A DNA stretch of 15,446 bases from a bacterium (GTDB taxonomy: Bacteria > Electryoneota > Electryoneia > Electryoneales > Electryoneaceae): the NCBI GenBank assembly GCA_028278125.1, contig JANQEY010000282.1, positions 1 to 15,446 of the forward strand, in the 5' to 3' direction. Under the pieces are notes generated by a model. The model did no database searches and was not told the origin of the DNA. It saw nothing but the letters and a program-made list of their open reading frames with translations. This document shows, in pieces, positions 7,757 through 14,089 of the stretch. The translations under genes and the position numbers were made by a program. Every line of letters starts with the position of its first letter. Position 1 is the stretch's first letter.

Positions 7757-9256
7757 TTACAGAATTACAGGATGTTCTGGCCAGGCCTGCCACGGCCAGA
7801 AGAATTCCCAGTTCGGGCCTCGTAGTATCGTACCGGTATATGTCAACAGGATGAAGCTGATTATAAACGCGCAGAAAGTTGCGATTGATGCCAGCCTGGT
7901 TGAACCTGATAATTTGAACACGAGGAAATAGAGTATGATAAACAGCAGCAGAAGCAAAGTTGCCGGGTTCACCAGGTCAAAAAAGACCTGGCTTTCTATG
8001 CCCGCAAACAGCTCACGGATTGGAACCAGGATTCCAAGAGCAAGACATCCGATACTCCCGGCCAGGCCGTATATGGAACCGATAATACCCCATTTTTTCC
8101 CGGAAGAGTCAGAGAACCATATACCGAGGTTTCTATTTTCCCTGTCTAAAAATGGAATAAACATTAATCCAAGAATGACAATTCCTGGTAATACCACCCC
8201 TCCGATCAGGGCTGAATATCCAACGAGTTCCTGGAGACCGAGGAAATACCAGGGAGCTTTTGCCGGATTCGGTGTGACTTCAGGGTTTGCGGGTTCCTCG
8301 AGAGGAGCCGGGAAAACCAGTGACAGGAGGACTGTTATGGCTATCGTAAATAGAACAACAAGCAGAATCCTCGTTGTGAGATGGGGTGATGATGGGACCG
8401 AATTATTATCGTTTATCGTAGTCGGATCGTTAACCTGCACTGTTGTGCCCTGCGCGATACCCAAAACACTGTATGTCTTGCTTTTTTTCGGGGCAACAGG
8501 CTCAGTCTCTTTTGATTCAATCCTGACCTGCTCGGTAATTGCCAATCCACCATCTTTCCTGACCCGCCACATATGCCAGATGGCTATGGCAAATAGAATC
8601 AAGGGTAGAAATGCCACATGTAATACATAAAAACGGATTAAGGTGTTCTGCCCGATTTCTGTTCCACCCACCAGGAAATAGCGGATCTGTTCACCAAATA
8701 TCGGGACACTAGCTGCTATCCCCGTACCTACAGTTATAGCCCAGAACGCAAGCTGGTCCCATGGTAATAGGTACCCTGTAAAACTCAGGAACAGGGTGAG
8801 TACAAGAAGTAAAACCCCTAGCACCCAGTTCAATTCACGGTTAGCCTTGTGTACCGTCGTTCCACTTTTGTAGGCTCCGGTGAGGAAAACACGGAACATG
8901 TGAAGGAATACCGCGGCAACCATCAGGTGTGCTGCCACCCGGTGCATTCTTCTTAACAACCAGCCAAAACTGATCACAAAATCAATGTCTTTGATCGACC
9001 AATAGGCACGCTCAACGGATGGCACATAGTAGAACATCAATATCACACCAGTGATAGTCAAAATTAGAAACAGCGTAAAACTGATAATTCCCAGGTACAT
9101 TGAGTATCCAAAGGCTAGGCTCTTCAAAGTGACCCGATTGGGAAACCAGTGAAGTAGAAAATTGGCAACAACAGCGCTTCCAGCTTCTCTGTTCGATTCC
9201 GGTTTCCATGGCCAGGTCAGCTTATCCCAGAAACGATTTTTCGGTAATAGACTCAT
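7757..9256 (-). CDS. Cytochrome b subunit (b6/subunit IV fusion) of a Rieske/cytochrome b complex
   Basis: A quinol-oxidising membrane subunit of 499 residues. The N-terminal half is b6-like. It has the heme-ligand pairs H105/H119 (13 residues between) and H213/H228 (14 between), the latter spacing typical of b6-type proteins. A polar linker of about 55 residues (238-292) joins a subunit IV-like half. The usual PEWY of the Qo site reads APWY at 334-337 (KAPWYFLGLQE). Further helices between about 350 and 480 go beyond a minimal subunit IV. It starts directly after the Rieske stop codon (TAG ATG, no gap), showing tight coupling. It probably oxidises menaquinol and sends one electron through the Rieske centre to the pentaheme cytochrome, moving protons across the membrane. 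Confidence 0.94.
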   Translation of the reverse strand: MSLLPKNRFWDKLTWPWKPESNREAGSAVVANFLLHWFPNRVTLKSLAFGYSMYLGIISFTLFLILTITGVILMFYYVPSVERAYWSIKDIDFVISFGWLLRRMHRVAAHLMVAAVFLHMFRVFLTGAYKSGTTVHKANRELNWVLGVLLLVLTLFLSFTGYLLPWDQLAFWAITVGTGIAASVPIFGEQIRYFLVGGTEIGQNTLIRFYVLHVAFLPLILFAIAIWHMWRVRKDGGLAITEQVRIESKETEPVAPKKSKTYSVLGIAQGTTVQVNDPTTINDNNSVPSSPHLTTRILLVVLFTIAITVLLSLVFPAPLEEPANPEVTPNPAKAPWYFLGLQELVGYSALIGGVVLPGIVILGLMFIPFLDRENRNLGIWFSDSSGKKWGIIGSIYGLAGSIGCLALGILVPIRELFAGIESQVFFDLVNPATLLLLLFIILYFLVFKLSGSTRLASIATFCAFIISFILLTYTGTILRGPNWEFFWPWQAWPEHPVIL

Positions 9257-9775
9257 CTATACCACCAATCTGAAATCGCGCTCTACTTCATGCGCCATGT
9301 TAACAAGTAGTTGATCATCATCAGGCGACAGAACCAGATTATACCACTTCAAAGCACGTGGTGCCGGTCCGGAGTAGTTTGTTCCTTCATCCCGAAACTT
9401 TGACCCATGACATGGACAATGGAATTCACCCCGGGAGATATAGGTGTGATTCCTCACTGTTAATTCCTGTTCACGGTTAAAATGCGAATACTTGACAGTA
9501 CAACCCAGGTGCGAACAGACACCTGAAATAGCGTGGAAACTGTTTCCCTCGCGAAAGAGATAGATCCGGCGGTCTTCTATAAAAGTTATTCCCTCTGGAA
9601 AAGACTCCACTTTCCCTATTTTAAATTTCTGTGGTGGTTCGTATAGCACGTTGGGGATCAACGATCGCAAAGTCATCCAGAATGACGCCAATACACTTGC
9701 ACCAATAACACCTCCACCAAATTTCAGCAGGAAAGATCTCCTGGTGTCGCCGGTCTTTGAAGATTCCTTATTCAT
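9257..9775 (-). CDS. Rieske [2Fe-2S] iron-sulfur protein
   Basis: A 172-residue Rieske subunit. An N-terminal twin-arginine motif (TRRSFLL, 11-17) precedes a hydrophobic anchor (about 16-35), as is common for Rieske proteins exported by Tat. The cluster motifs are CSHLGC (ligands C87 and H89, disulfide C92) and CPCHGS (ligands C120 and H123, disulfide C122). The spacing between the two motifs is longer than usual because of an insert around 95-118. A Gly/Pro segment (GPAPRAL, 136-142) closes the cluster fold. The ATG overlaps the end of the flavoprotein gene by 4 bases, and the next gene begins at once. It should carry electrons from the quinol site of the cytochrome b to the pentaheme cytochrome c. 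Confidence 0.95.
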   Translation of the reverse strand: MNKESSKTGDTRRSFLLKFGGGVIGASVLASFWMTLRSLIPNVLYEPPQKFKIGKVESFPEGITFIEDRRIYLFREGNSFHAISGVCSHLGCTVKYSHFNREQELTVRNHTYISRGEFHCPCHGSKFRDEGTNYSGPAPRALKWYNLVLSPDDDQLLVNMAHEVERDFRLVV

Positions 9776-11700
9776 TCCACATTCTCCACGAAATTAAATC
9801 TTTCCATCGTCATCGCATCTGTTGGACATCTTTTCGCACACAATCCACAGCGAATACAATTGGTGTCATCTTTGAGCAGGACAGTTAATGGTTTTTCGTT
9901 GTCATGTCCGTAATTCTGCATTGCTTGCCTTACCTGGTCTTCAGGAATTTCAGCCTCGCTCAACGGTATAAAAACAAGACATTTTTCAGGACAAACATCC
10001 GCGCATCTTCCACAAAGAACACATTTCAGCGGATCGTAAATCGTGTCCACATGACAGTTCAGGCAACGTTCCGCCTGTATCCTGGCGTTATTTTCATCGA
10101 ACACATTTTCGACTTCAGCTATTCCGGTTCGGCGATCAATTGGCACTGTTGGGGCCTGTTCTCGAAGCCTTTTTTCATATTGCTCAGGCATAGAATAATC
10201 GGAAACAGGCATATTCTGTATATTGACGGACAAGCTGATAGTTGGTTTTGTTTTTGTAAGAAATTGATCAATCGATTGTGCGGCACGTTTTCCATTGGCG
10301 ACAGCTTCAATCGCGATACGCGGACCAAAGGCGGCATCTCCACCGGCAAAAATTCCATCTGCGGTCGTTGCTAATGTGTCTGGATCAATCTTGATGGTGC
10401 CGGATGGAGTCAGCTCTACTTTATCAGATGGAGATAAAAAGTCCAGGTTTGGTTGCTGCCCAATGGCAAGAATGACTGATTCGGTGTCAATGTGGAACGT
10501 TTTGGACTCATCGAACAGAGGATTGAAACGACCATTTTCGTCAAACACCCGGGTGCAGGCAACAAGCTCAATCCCGGTAACCCTTGAGTCACCGACTATA
10601 GCTCTTGGCCCCCAGGCAGTATGCAGTTTTATCCCCTCATCCAGTGCAGATTCAAGTTCTTCACGACCTTGAACGGTTTTGGCGGCCGGCAGGATGTCCA
10701 TCGGCTCAAGAGATGCAACATGAACTTCCTTTGCACCTGCCCTTAAAGCGCCTCGAGCAGCATCTATCGCCGGTTGAACGGCTGCAGCCTCTGCAGTCCA
10801 TTCAATTTCTTCCATGGGTTTATAAAATTCACGGACCGCGGTTCTTGCTGCATCAAGTGCTACAGAGCCACCGCCAATAACTACCACCTTTTCGCCCAGA
10901 TCAACACGGTAACCACGATTCAGATTTAACAAGTAATCAACGGCTTTGATAACACCATCTTTATCGCTTCCTGGGATGGTTAAATCGCGACCTTTCATGG
11001 CACCCACACCGAGGAAAAATGCTTCGTACCCTTCATTTCGAAGATGTTGTAGACCACGCTCTTCTGAAAGGGAGTAACCGGTTTTTATTTCCACACCGCA
11101 TTCTTCTACAATTGCGATTTCACGATCGATTACACCACGCGGCAACCGATATTCAGGGATTCCGTAGCGAAGCATACCACCTGCCAGCGGCAACGCCTCG
11201 AAAATGGTAACCTTATAGCCCATTAATGCCAGGTCGTGCGCACAGGCAAGGCCGGAAGGACCGCTCCCGATAACCGCTATCTTCTGCCCGGATACTTTCC
11301 TAGTTGAGTTCAACTGGGACATGTGCCATGATCTGCGACACCCGGAATAAGCGTCCCCGTTCAATAAACCCTTATAGGTGTCGGGTACAGAAGACTCGGC
11401 GCCCATCCTCTCTGTGACAAACCTTTTCAGGGGTCTTATTGTGACAGCTTCATCAATCCAGGAGCGTCTGCAGGCATCCTCACAGGGAGCAGCACATACT
11501 CTACCACAAATTGAAGCCAGGGGATTAGGTGAACGAGCTATAAGGAAGGCATCAAGGTCATTACATTCAGCAATTTTCTGAACGTAACGCCCCGAGTCAG
11601 TATGAACAGGACAGGCGGTCATACAGGGAACATTATCTCTATACCATGATATTTCCCTGAAAACAGCCCGGTACTTTATTCCCTTTTCGGATTGATCCAT
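9772..11700 (-). CDS. GltD-like NAD(P)/FAD oxidoreductase with N- and C-terminal iron-sulfur domains
   Basis: A soluble, cytoplasmic 642-residue protein resembling the small subunit of glutamate synthase and related electron-transfer flavoproteins. The N-terminal iron-sulfur domain has C26, C30, C65, C69, C73 and C77. An FAD-binding Rossmann motif VIGSGPSG lies at 143-150 and a NAD(P)-binding motif VVVIGGGSVALDA at 272-284. AIGQQP (412-417) and GIFAGGDA (449-456) are typical of this flavoprotein fold. The C-terminal end has two [4Fe-4S] ferredoxin motifs: C560/C563/C566/C570 and C615/C618/C621/C625. No glutamate synthase large subunit is near. It is the first gene of the operon and overlaps the Rieske gene by 4 bases, so it probably exchanges electrons between NAD(P)H or ferredoxin and the membrane complex. 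The true partner cannot be read from sequence. Confidence 0.9.
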   Translation of the reverse strand: MDQSEKGIKYRAVFREISWYRDNVPCMTACPVHTDSGRYVQKIAECNDLDAFLIARSPNPLASICGRVCAAPCEDACRRSWIDEAVTIRPLKRFVTERMGAESSVPDTYKGLLNGDAYSGCRRSWHMSQLNSTRKVSGQKIAVIGSGPSGLACAHDLALMGYKVTIFEALPLAGGMLRYGIPEYRLPRGVIDREIAIVEECGVEIKTGYSLSEERGLQHLRNEGYEAFFLGVGAMKGRDLTIPGSDKDGVIKAVDYLLNLNRGYRVDLGEKVVVIGGGSVALDAARTAVREFYKPMEEIEWTAEAAAVQPAIDAARGALRAGAKEVHVASLEPMDILPAAKTVQGREELESALDEGIKLHTAWGPRAIVGDSRVTGIELVACTRVFDENGRFNPLFDESKTFHIDTESVILAIGQQPNLDFLSPSDKVELTPSGTIKIDPDTLATTADGIFAGGDAAFGPRIAIEAVANGKRAAQSIDQFLTKTKPTISLSVNIQNMPVSDYSMPEQYEKRLREQAPTVPIDRRTGIAEVENVFDENNARIQAERCLNCHVDTIYDPLKCVLCGRCADVCPEKCLVFIPLSEAEIPEDQVRQAMQNYGHDNEKPLTVLLKDDTNCIRCGLCAKRCPTDAMTMERFNFVENVE

Positions 11701-11730
11701 ATATCCTCTGTGTTTTTACCAACAGAAAAC

Positions 11731-11754
11731 TATACTAGTGGATCGTCAGGTATA
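11731..11754 (-). promoter_or_regulatory. Possible operator in nos operon leader
   Basis: TATAC and GTATA form a 5-base inverted repeat with 14 bases between, just downstream of the candidate promoter. It is short and could be chance. It does not match the palindrome before the regulator gene, so I cannot say which protein would bind. Confidence 0.2.
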
Positions 11755-11782
11755 CTTATAAGCGGGAGAAATTCGATTTCAG
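11755..11782 (-). promoter_or_regulatory. Candidate promoter of the flavoprotein-Rieske-nos operon
   Basis: CTGAAA (-35, 11777-11782) and TATAAG (-10, 11755-11760) with a 16-base spacer lie in the 116-base gap between the regulator gene and the flavoprotein gene. The predicted leader would be about 48 bases. The -10 box is 5/6 consensus and the -35 box 4/6. Read-through from the regulator gene is equally possible, as I see no clear terminator between them. Confidence 0.35.
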
Positions 11783-11816
11783 CAGGTGCAAACCGCTGTA
11801 AATATATCCTGAAATA

Positions 11817-12233
11817 TTAACTAAATCCAGTTATATCTTGATTTTTAAAAGAATTAAAGTTTGAGTTTTTTAAAAAGTTTATAAAATGTGAACTAACCGA
11901 TACCCAGTCTTTATGTAATGGGCACTTTGATCCTTTTTGACAACCCACAGATCCCAATGGACAAGTTTCAAAACGTTGCAGATCTTCGAAAATGGAAACG
12001 ACGGAATACAATGATATTTCTTTTGGTGACCTTATCAGCCAGAATCCACCACCTATTCCACGAGTAGCTCCAAGAATACCAGATGATTTTAAATCGTTGA
12101 GAATTTTTAATAGGAAACGCCTGGGTACTCCAGTTGCATTTGATATTTCTGACGAATCTGCTTTCTTGTCTTTTTCCAGTGCCGCCAGGTATCCTGTCGC
12201 ACGAATTGCGTAATTGGATGTTAAGCTTAACAA
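11817..12233 (-). CDS. Rrf2-family regulator with Fe-S cysteine triad, NsrR-like
   Basis: A 138-residue winged-helix regulator. Residues 4-68 form the Rrf2 DNA-binding domain, with the recognition region around VPRRFLLKILNDLKSSGIL and the wing TRGIGGGFWL. Three cysteines follow at C91, C98 and C104 (CPLGSVGCQKGSKC), the place where NsrR, IscR and RirA bind an iron-sulfur cluster. NsrR senses nitric oxide through this cluster, and a NO-responsive regulator beside denitrification genes makes sense, but IscR-like or other sensing is possible. The start is TTG at 12233: AAAGGT lies 6 bases upstream and the next residues match the usual family start (LTSNYAIRA). It is read in the same direction as the nos operon, 116 bases before it. 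Confidence 0.85.
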   Translation of the reverse strand: MLSLTSNYAIRATGYLAALEKDKKADSSEISNATGVPRRFLLKILNDLKSSGILGATRGIGGGFWLIRSPKEISLYSVVSIFEDLQRFETCPLGSVGCQKGSKCPLHKDWVSVSSHFINFLKNSNFNSFKNQDITGFS

Positions 12234-12243
12234 AGTCTACCTT

Positions 12244-12259
12244 TCTATAGAAATATAGA
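12244..12259 (-). promoter_or_regulatory. Inverted repeat operator candidate of the Rrf2 gene
   Basis: TCTATA-TTTC-TATAGA is a perfect 6-base inverted repeat with a 4-base centre. It covers the expected transcription start, between the -10 box and the ribosome site of the regulator gene. The place fits autorepression by an Rrf2 dimer. The sequence is A/T-rich, so chance remains possible. Confidence 0.45.
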
Positions 12260-12261
12260 CT

Positions 12262-12290
12262 ATAATATTGTTTTTCTAAAATGCTGTCAA
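12262..12290 (-). promoter_or_regulatory. Near-consensus sigma70-type promoter of the Rrf2 gene
   Basis: TTGACA (12285-12290), a 17-base spacer and TATTAT (12262-12267) give a full -35 and a 5/6 -10 box at ideal spacing. The start would fall near 12255, about 20 bases before the TTG start codon. Confidence 0.7.
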
Positions 12291-12299
12291 GTAGAGGGC

Positions 12300-12659
12300 T
12301 TGATTATTTATAAAAATATTTGGGAGATGCTCTCATAAAATACTGAGATAGTCGTCAATTGTAGCAGAAAGGATAAGTTGTATGAATCTATTCCATGAGT
12401 TAATTTTTGTTTATAATCAATATACCTTCAAATATTTTGTATTCAATCATGGATCCAAAGGGAAACTTTTAAAATCGGGGGGAAACGCACAGTATAAAGA
12501 AGAAGAAACAATATCGATATAATCATTCAAACAACTTTTCCGTACTAAAACGAAACACTAATATTTCGTTGAATAAATGCAGATATAACCAATGGTCACT
12601 ACATCAAAAAAACTCCACTCTAAATCAATCTAAATAACATTAGATTTTTTACAGAGTTC
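12300..12659. other. AT-rich gene-free stretch between tRNA and regulator
   Basis: About 360 bases, clearly more AT-rich than the flanking genes. I see no convincing gene, tRNA or long repeat. The only candidate is the 46-codon plus-strand frame at 12382-12522. The part nearest the regulator may hold upstream control sites. Confidence 0.4.
12382..12522 (+). CDS. Doubtful 46-codon small ORF
   Basis: An ATG-to-TAA frame encoding MNLFHELIFVYNQYTFKYF followed by a polar, Lys/Glu-rich end. AAAGGA sits about 9 bases before the ATG, a fair ribosome site. It is the only plus-strand candidate gene in the window, is AT-rich like its surroundings and resembles nothing I know. It may well be a chance frame. 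Confidence 0.15.
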   Translation: MNLFHELIFVYNQYTFKYFVFNHGSKGKLLKSGGNAQYKEEETISI

Positions 12660-12692
12660 AAAAAAGGATCACATCGTAAATTGTAATCCTTT
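12660..12692 (-). terminator. Intrinsic terminator after tRNA-Arg
   Basis: On the minus strand AAAGGATTACA pairs with TGTGATCCTTT (11 pairs, one G-U) across an 8-base loop, and the 3' arm ends in a run of six T. It starts 10 bases after the tRNA. Confidence 0.75.
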
Positions 12693-12702
12693 ATTTTATA
12701 AG

Positions 12703-12776
12703 TACCCCCGGCGCGATTCGAACGCGCGACCTACAGATTAGGAATCTGTTGCTCTATCCTGCTGAGCTACGGGGGC
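12703..12776 (-). tRNA. tRNA-Arg (anticodon CCT)
   Basis: A 74-base tRNA. The acceptor arm GCCCCCG pairs with CGGGGGT, D-stem GCTC with GAGC, and anticodon stem ACAGA with TCTGT around loop TTCCTAA. That gives anticodon CCT, which reads the arginine codon AGG. T-stem GCGCG pairs with CGCGC around the loop TTCGAAT. The first pair is G1-U72, a wobble, and the discriminator base is A73. The CCA end is not encoded. Confidence 0.96.
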
Positions 12777-12802
12777 AAATCCACTTCTCGAAGATAATTC
12801 TA

Positions 12803-12831
12803 TTAATACAGTATATAAAGCTCCTCAACAA
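12803..12831 (-). promoter_or_regulatory. Weak promoter candidate for tRNA-Arg
   Basis: TTGTTG (12826-12831), 17 bases and TATTAA (12803-12808) lie 26 bases before the tRNA. Both boxes match the sigma70 consensus only partly; the tRNA could also be read from the methyltransferase promoter. Confidence 0.3.
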
Positions 12832-12866
12832 ATGCGGATCAAACTTCTGCAATAGAAACCAGAATA

Positions 12867-13685
12867 CTATTTATCAGCCTTGTTCCATGCTTTCGCCATT
12901 ACCCCGCCGCCATCCAGGTGATCCGTGTTCAGATCCGCAAGCATAAAACGGTTGGCGAAGGGGAAAGCCAGCAGGTAGTAAAACGGCATTAGCAGCAGAA
13001 AGAATTTTGATTTCTGTACCAGCCTGAATGGGATACCCTGCATCAGCCACCAGGCTGCCATCCCCCACCGTCCATAAGTAAACCTGACCTCCGCTTTTTT
13101 AAACCCGGCTTCCAAGAGTTTTTCTTTTAACTCCCGGTGAAGGTAACCGTCACGGACATGTTCACCCACGAACGACTCGTGTTCAGGTACTTCCCTGCTA
13201 TCCACATCTGACGCCGGTGTGTGGATAAAGAGAATACCACCCGGTTTTAACGATTTTCTCAGGTTGGACATTACTTTCACATCGTCTTCGATATGCTCCA
13301 TGATGTCAACGGCAATCGCCAAGTCATACATGTTCTCATCGTCGAGGTCAAGCAGGTCTTTGGTATCGAATGTACACCTGTCGCCAAACCCTTCACCCTC
13401 GAAATAAACACGGCAATCGTCCACCTGTTCCGGTTTTATCTCGTAACCGGTCAGTTTTACAGATGTGGTTTCCCTCATCACCTGGTCGCTGTAGGGTCCA
13501 AAACCGAACCCGGCATCGAGGACATGAGCGTTTTCGGGCATTCCCTGCAGGATATAACTCAACTGTCGTTTTACATGACGGACACGGAGAAAACCGAGTT
13601 CAAACAGTTTATAAGCCAACCGTCTGAAATCACGGCTTTGCCGCATCGGGACAGCAATAAGGTCTTTAATCGGATCGTATTCCAT
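12867..13685 (-). CDS. Class I SAM-dependent methyltransferase
   Basis: A 272-residue methyltransferase of the Methyltransf_11/UbiG-like fold. Motif I is VLDAGFGFGP (55-64), an acidic residue follows strand 2 (E82), and DLAIAVDIMEH lies at 121-131. The post-core segment LRKSLKPGGILFIHTP is at 142-157. A hydrophobic segment at about 227-248 (FFLLLMPFYYLLAF) suggests membrane contact, as would suit a lipid, quinone or cell-envelope substrate. The substrate cannot be told from sequence. I see no clear ribosome site before the ATG at 13685. It is separated from nuoN by a terminator and a palindrome-rich gap, so it is probably its own unit and unrelated to N2O respiration. Confidence 0.85.
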   Translation of the reverse strand: MEYDPIKDLIAVPMRQSRDFRRLAYKLFELGFLRVRHVKRQLSYILQGMPENAHVLDAGFGFGPYSDQVMRETTSVKLTGYEIKPEQVDDCRVYFEGEGFGDRCTFDTKDLLDLDDENMYDLAIAVDIMEHIEDDVKVMSNLRKSLKPGGILFIHTPASDVDSREVPEHESFVGEHVRDGYLHRELKEKLLEAGFKKAEVRFTYGRWGMAAWWLMQGIPFRLVQKSKFFLLLMPFYYLLAFPFANRFMLADLNTDHLDGGGVMAKAWNKADK

Positions 13686-13783
13686 AGTCGCGAAATGTAC
13701 GTTAGATAGTGAAAGTTCTCAAGTTGAAGGCCTATATTGATCTCCAAGTAAAGTTATAAATCTCTCCTCCAACACAATTAGAT

Positions 13784-13804
13784 CCTGTTAGGCGAGCTAA
13801 CAGG
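13784..13804. repeat. Perfect 8-base inverted repeat
   Basis: CCTGTTAG and CTAACAGG flank a 5-base loop (GCGAG). On the plus strand a run of seven T begins 9 bases after the stem (at 13814), but no plus-strand gene precedes it. Confidence 0.5.
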
Positions 13805-13839
13805 GGCATATAATTTTTTTATGGTGACCTTGAGGGTGG

Positions 13840-13880
13840 CCCTGTTCGCTTTGTGCGTCGAGGCGTATTCGATAACAGGG
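13840..13880. repeat. Inverted repeat CCCTGTT / AACAGGG
   Basis: A 7-base perfect inverted repeat around a 27-base centre. Its right arm overlaps the left arm of the nested palindrome 13877-13938, so the two folds exclude each other. The arms share CCTGTT with the hairpin at 13784-13804. Confidence 0.4.
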
Positions 13881-13938
13881 TTTACTTTTTGTATGATACC
13901 CGGCTAGCGCGTCAAGCCGGGCCATCATAAAAAACCCT
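13877..13938. repeat. Nested three-part palindrome
   Basis: Three pairs of arms are nested around one centre: AGGGTTT/AAACCCT (13877-13883 and 13932-13938), TATGAT/ATCATA (13892-13897 and 13924-13929) and CCCGGCT/AGCCGGG (13899-13905 and 13915-13921). Together they give 20 pairs with small internal loops and a 9-base apex. Nothing after it resembles a U-tract. Confidence 0.6.
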
Positions 13939-13966
13939 TTTACTTCAAGCAAAAAAATGAAATAAC

Positions 13967-13999
13967 GACACTGGATTCCAGCTTTCGCTGGAATGACAT
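13967..13999. repeat. REP-like dispersed palindromic repeat
   Basis: ATTCCAGC and GCTGGAAT form a perfect 8-base stem with a TTTC loop, flanked by CTGG and GACATC. On the minus strand it reads TGTCATTCCAGCGAAAGC, close to the widespread GTCATTCC(C/A)GCGAAAGC(G/T)GGAAT family of intergenic repeats found in many bacteria. Confidence 0.6.
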
Positions 14000-14035
14000 C
14001 ATCTTCAATCCTTTACATTATTTGAATCACAGAGC

Positions 14036-14059
14036 AAAAAAACCCCTTAGCAGGGGTTT
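14036..14059 (-). terminator. Intrinsic terminator after nuoN
   Basis: On the minus strand AAACCCCT pairs with AGGGGTTT across a GCTA loop, and the run continues as T for seven bases. It starts about 30 bases after the nuoN stop codon, where the nuo operon would end. Confidence 0.85.
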
Positions 14060-14089
14060 ATATAAAAACAGAAAAGATTATAAGCTTGT

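Larger units (their letters stand above)
13686..14035. other. Gene-free, palindrome-rich spacer
   Basis: About 350 bases between the nuoN terminator and the methyltransferase gene. I see no gene. It holds palindromes at 13784-13804, 13840-13880 and 13877-13938 and the REP-like repeat at 13967-13999. I found no convincing promoter for the methyltransferase. Confidence 0.6.

Noticed and set aside
7102..7854. 250-codon open frame on the plus strand
   Set aside because: It lies antisense to the pentaheme cytochrome c, whose five heme motifs prove the minus-strand frame; the plus-strand product has no recognisable feature.
10051..10065. CLNCH (residues 546-550) in the flavoprotein as a heme c site
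   Set aside because: The protein is cytoplasmic, without an export signal, and the motif lies directly before ferredoxin cysteines; heme c attachment occurs outside the cytoplasm.
12300..12313. FNR/DNR-like box (TTGAT-N4-TATAA) upstream of the Rrf2 promoter
   Set aside because: Only the left half-site fits the TTGAT-N4-ATCAA consensus; such half-sites are common in AT-rich DNA.
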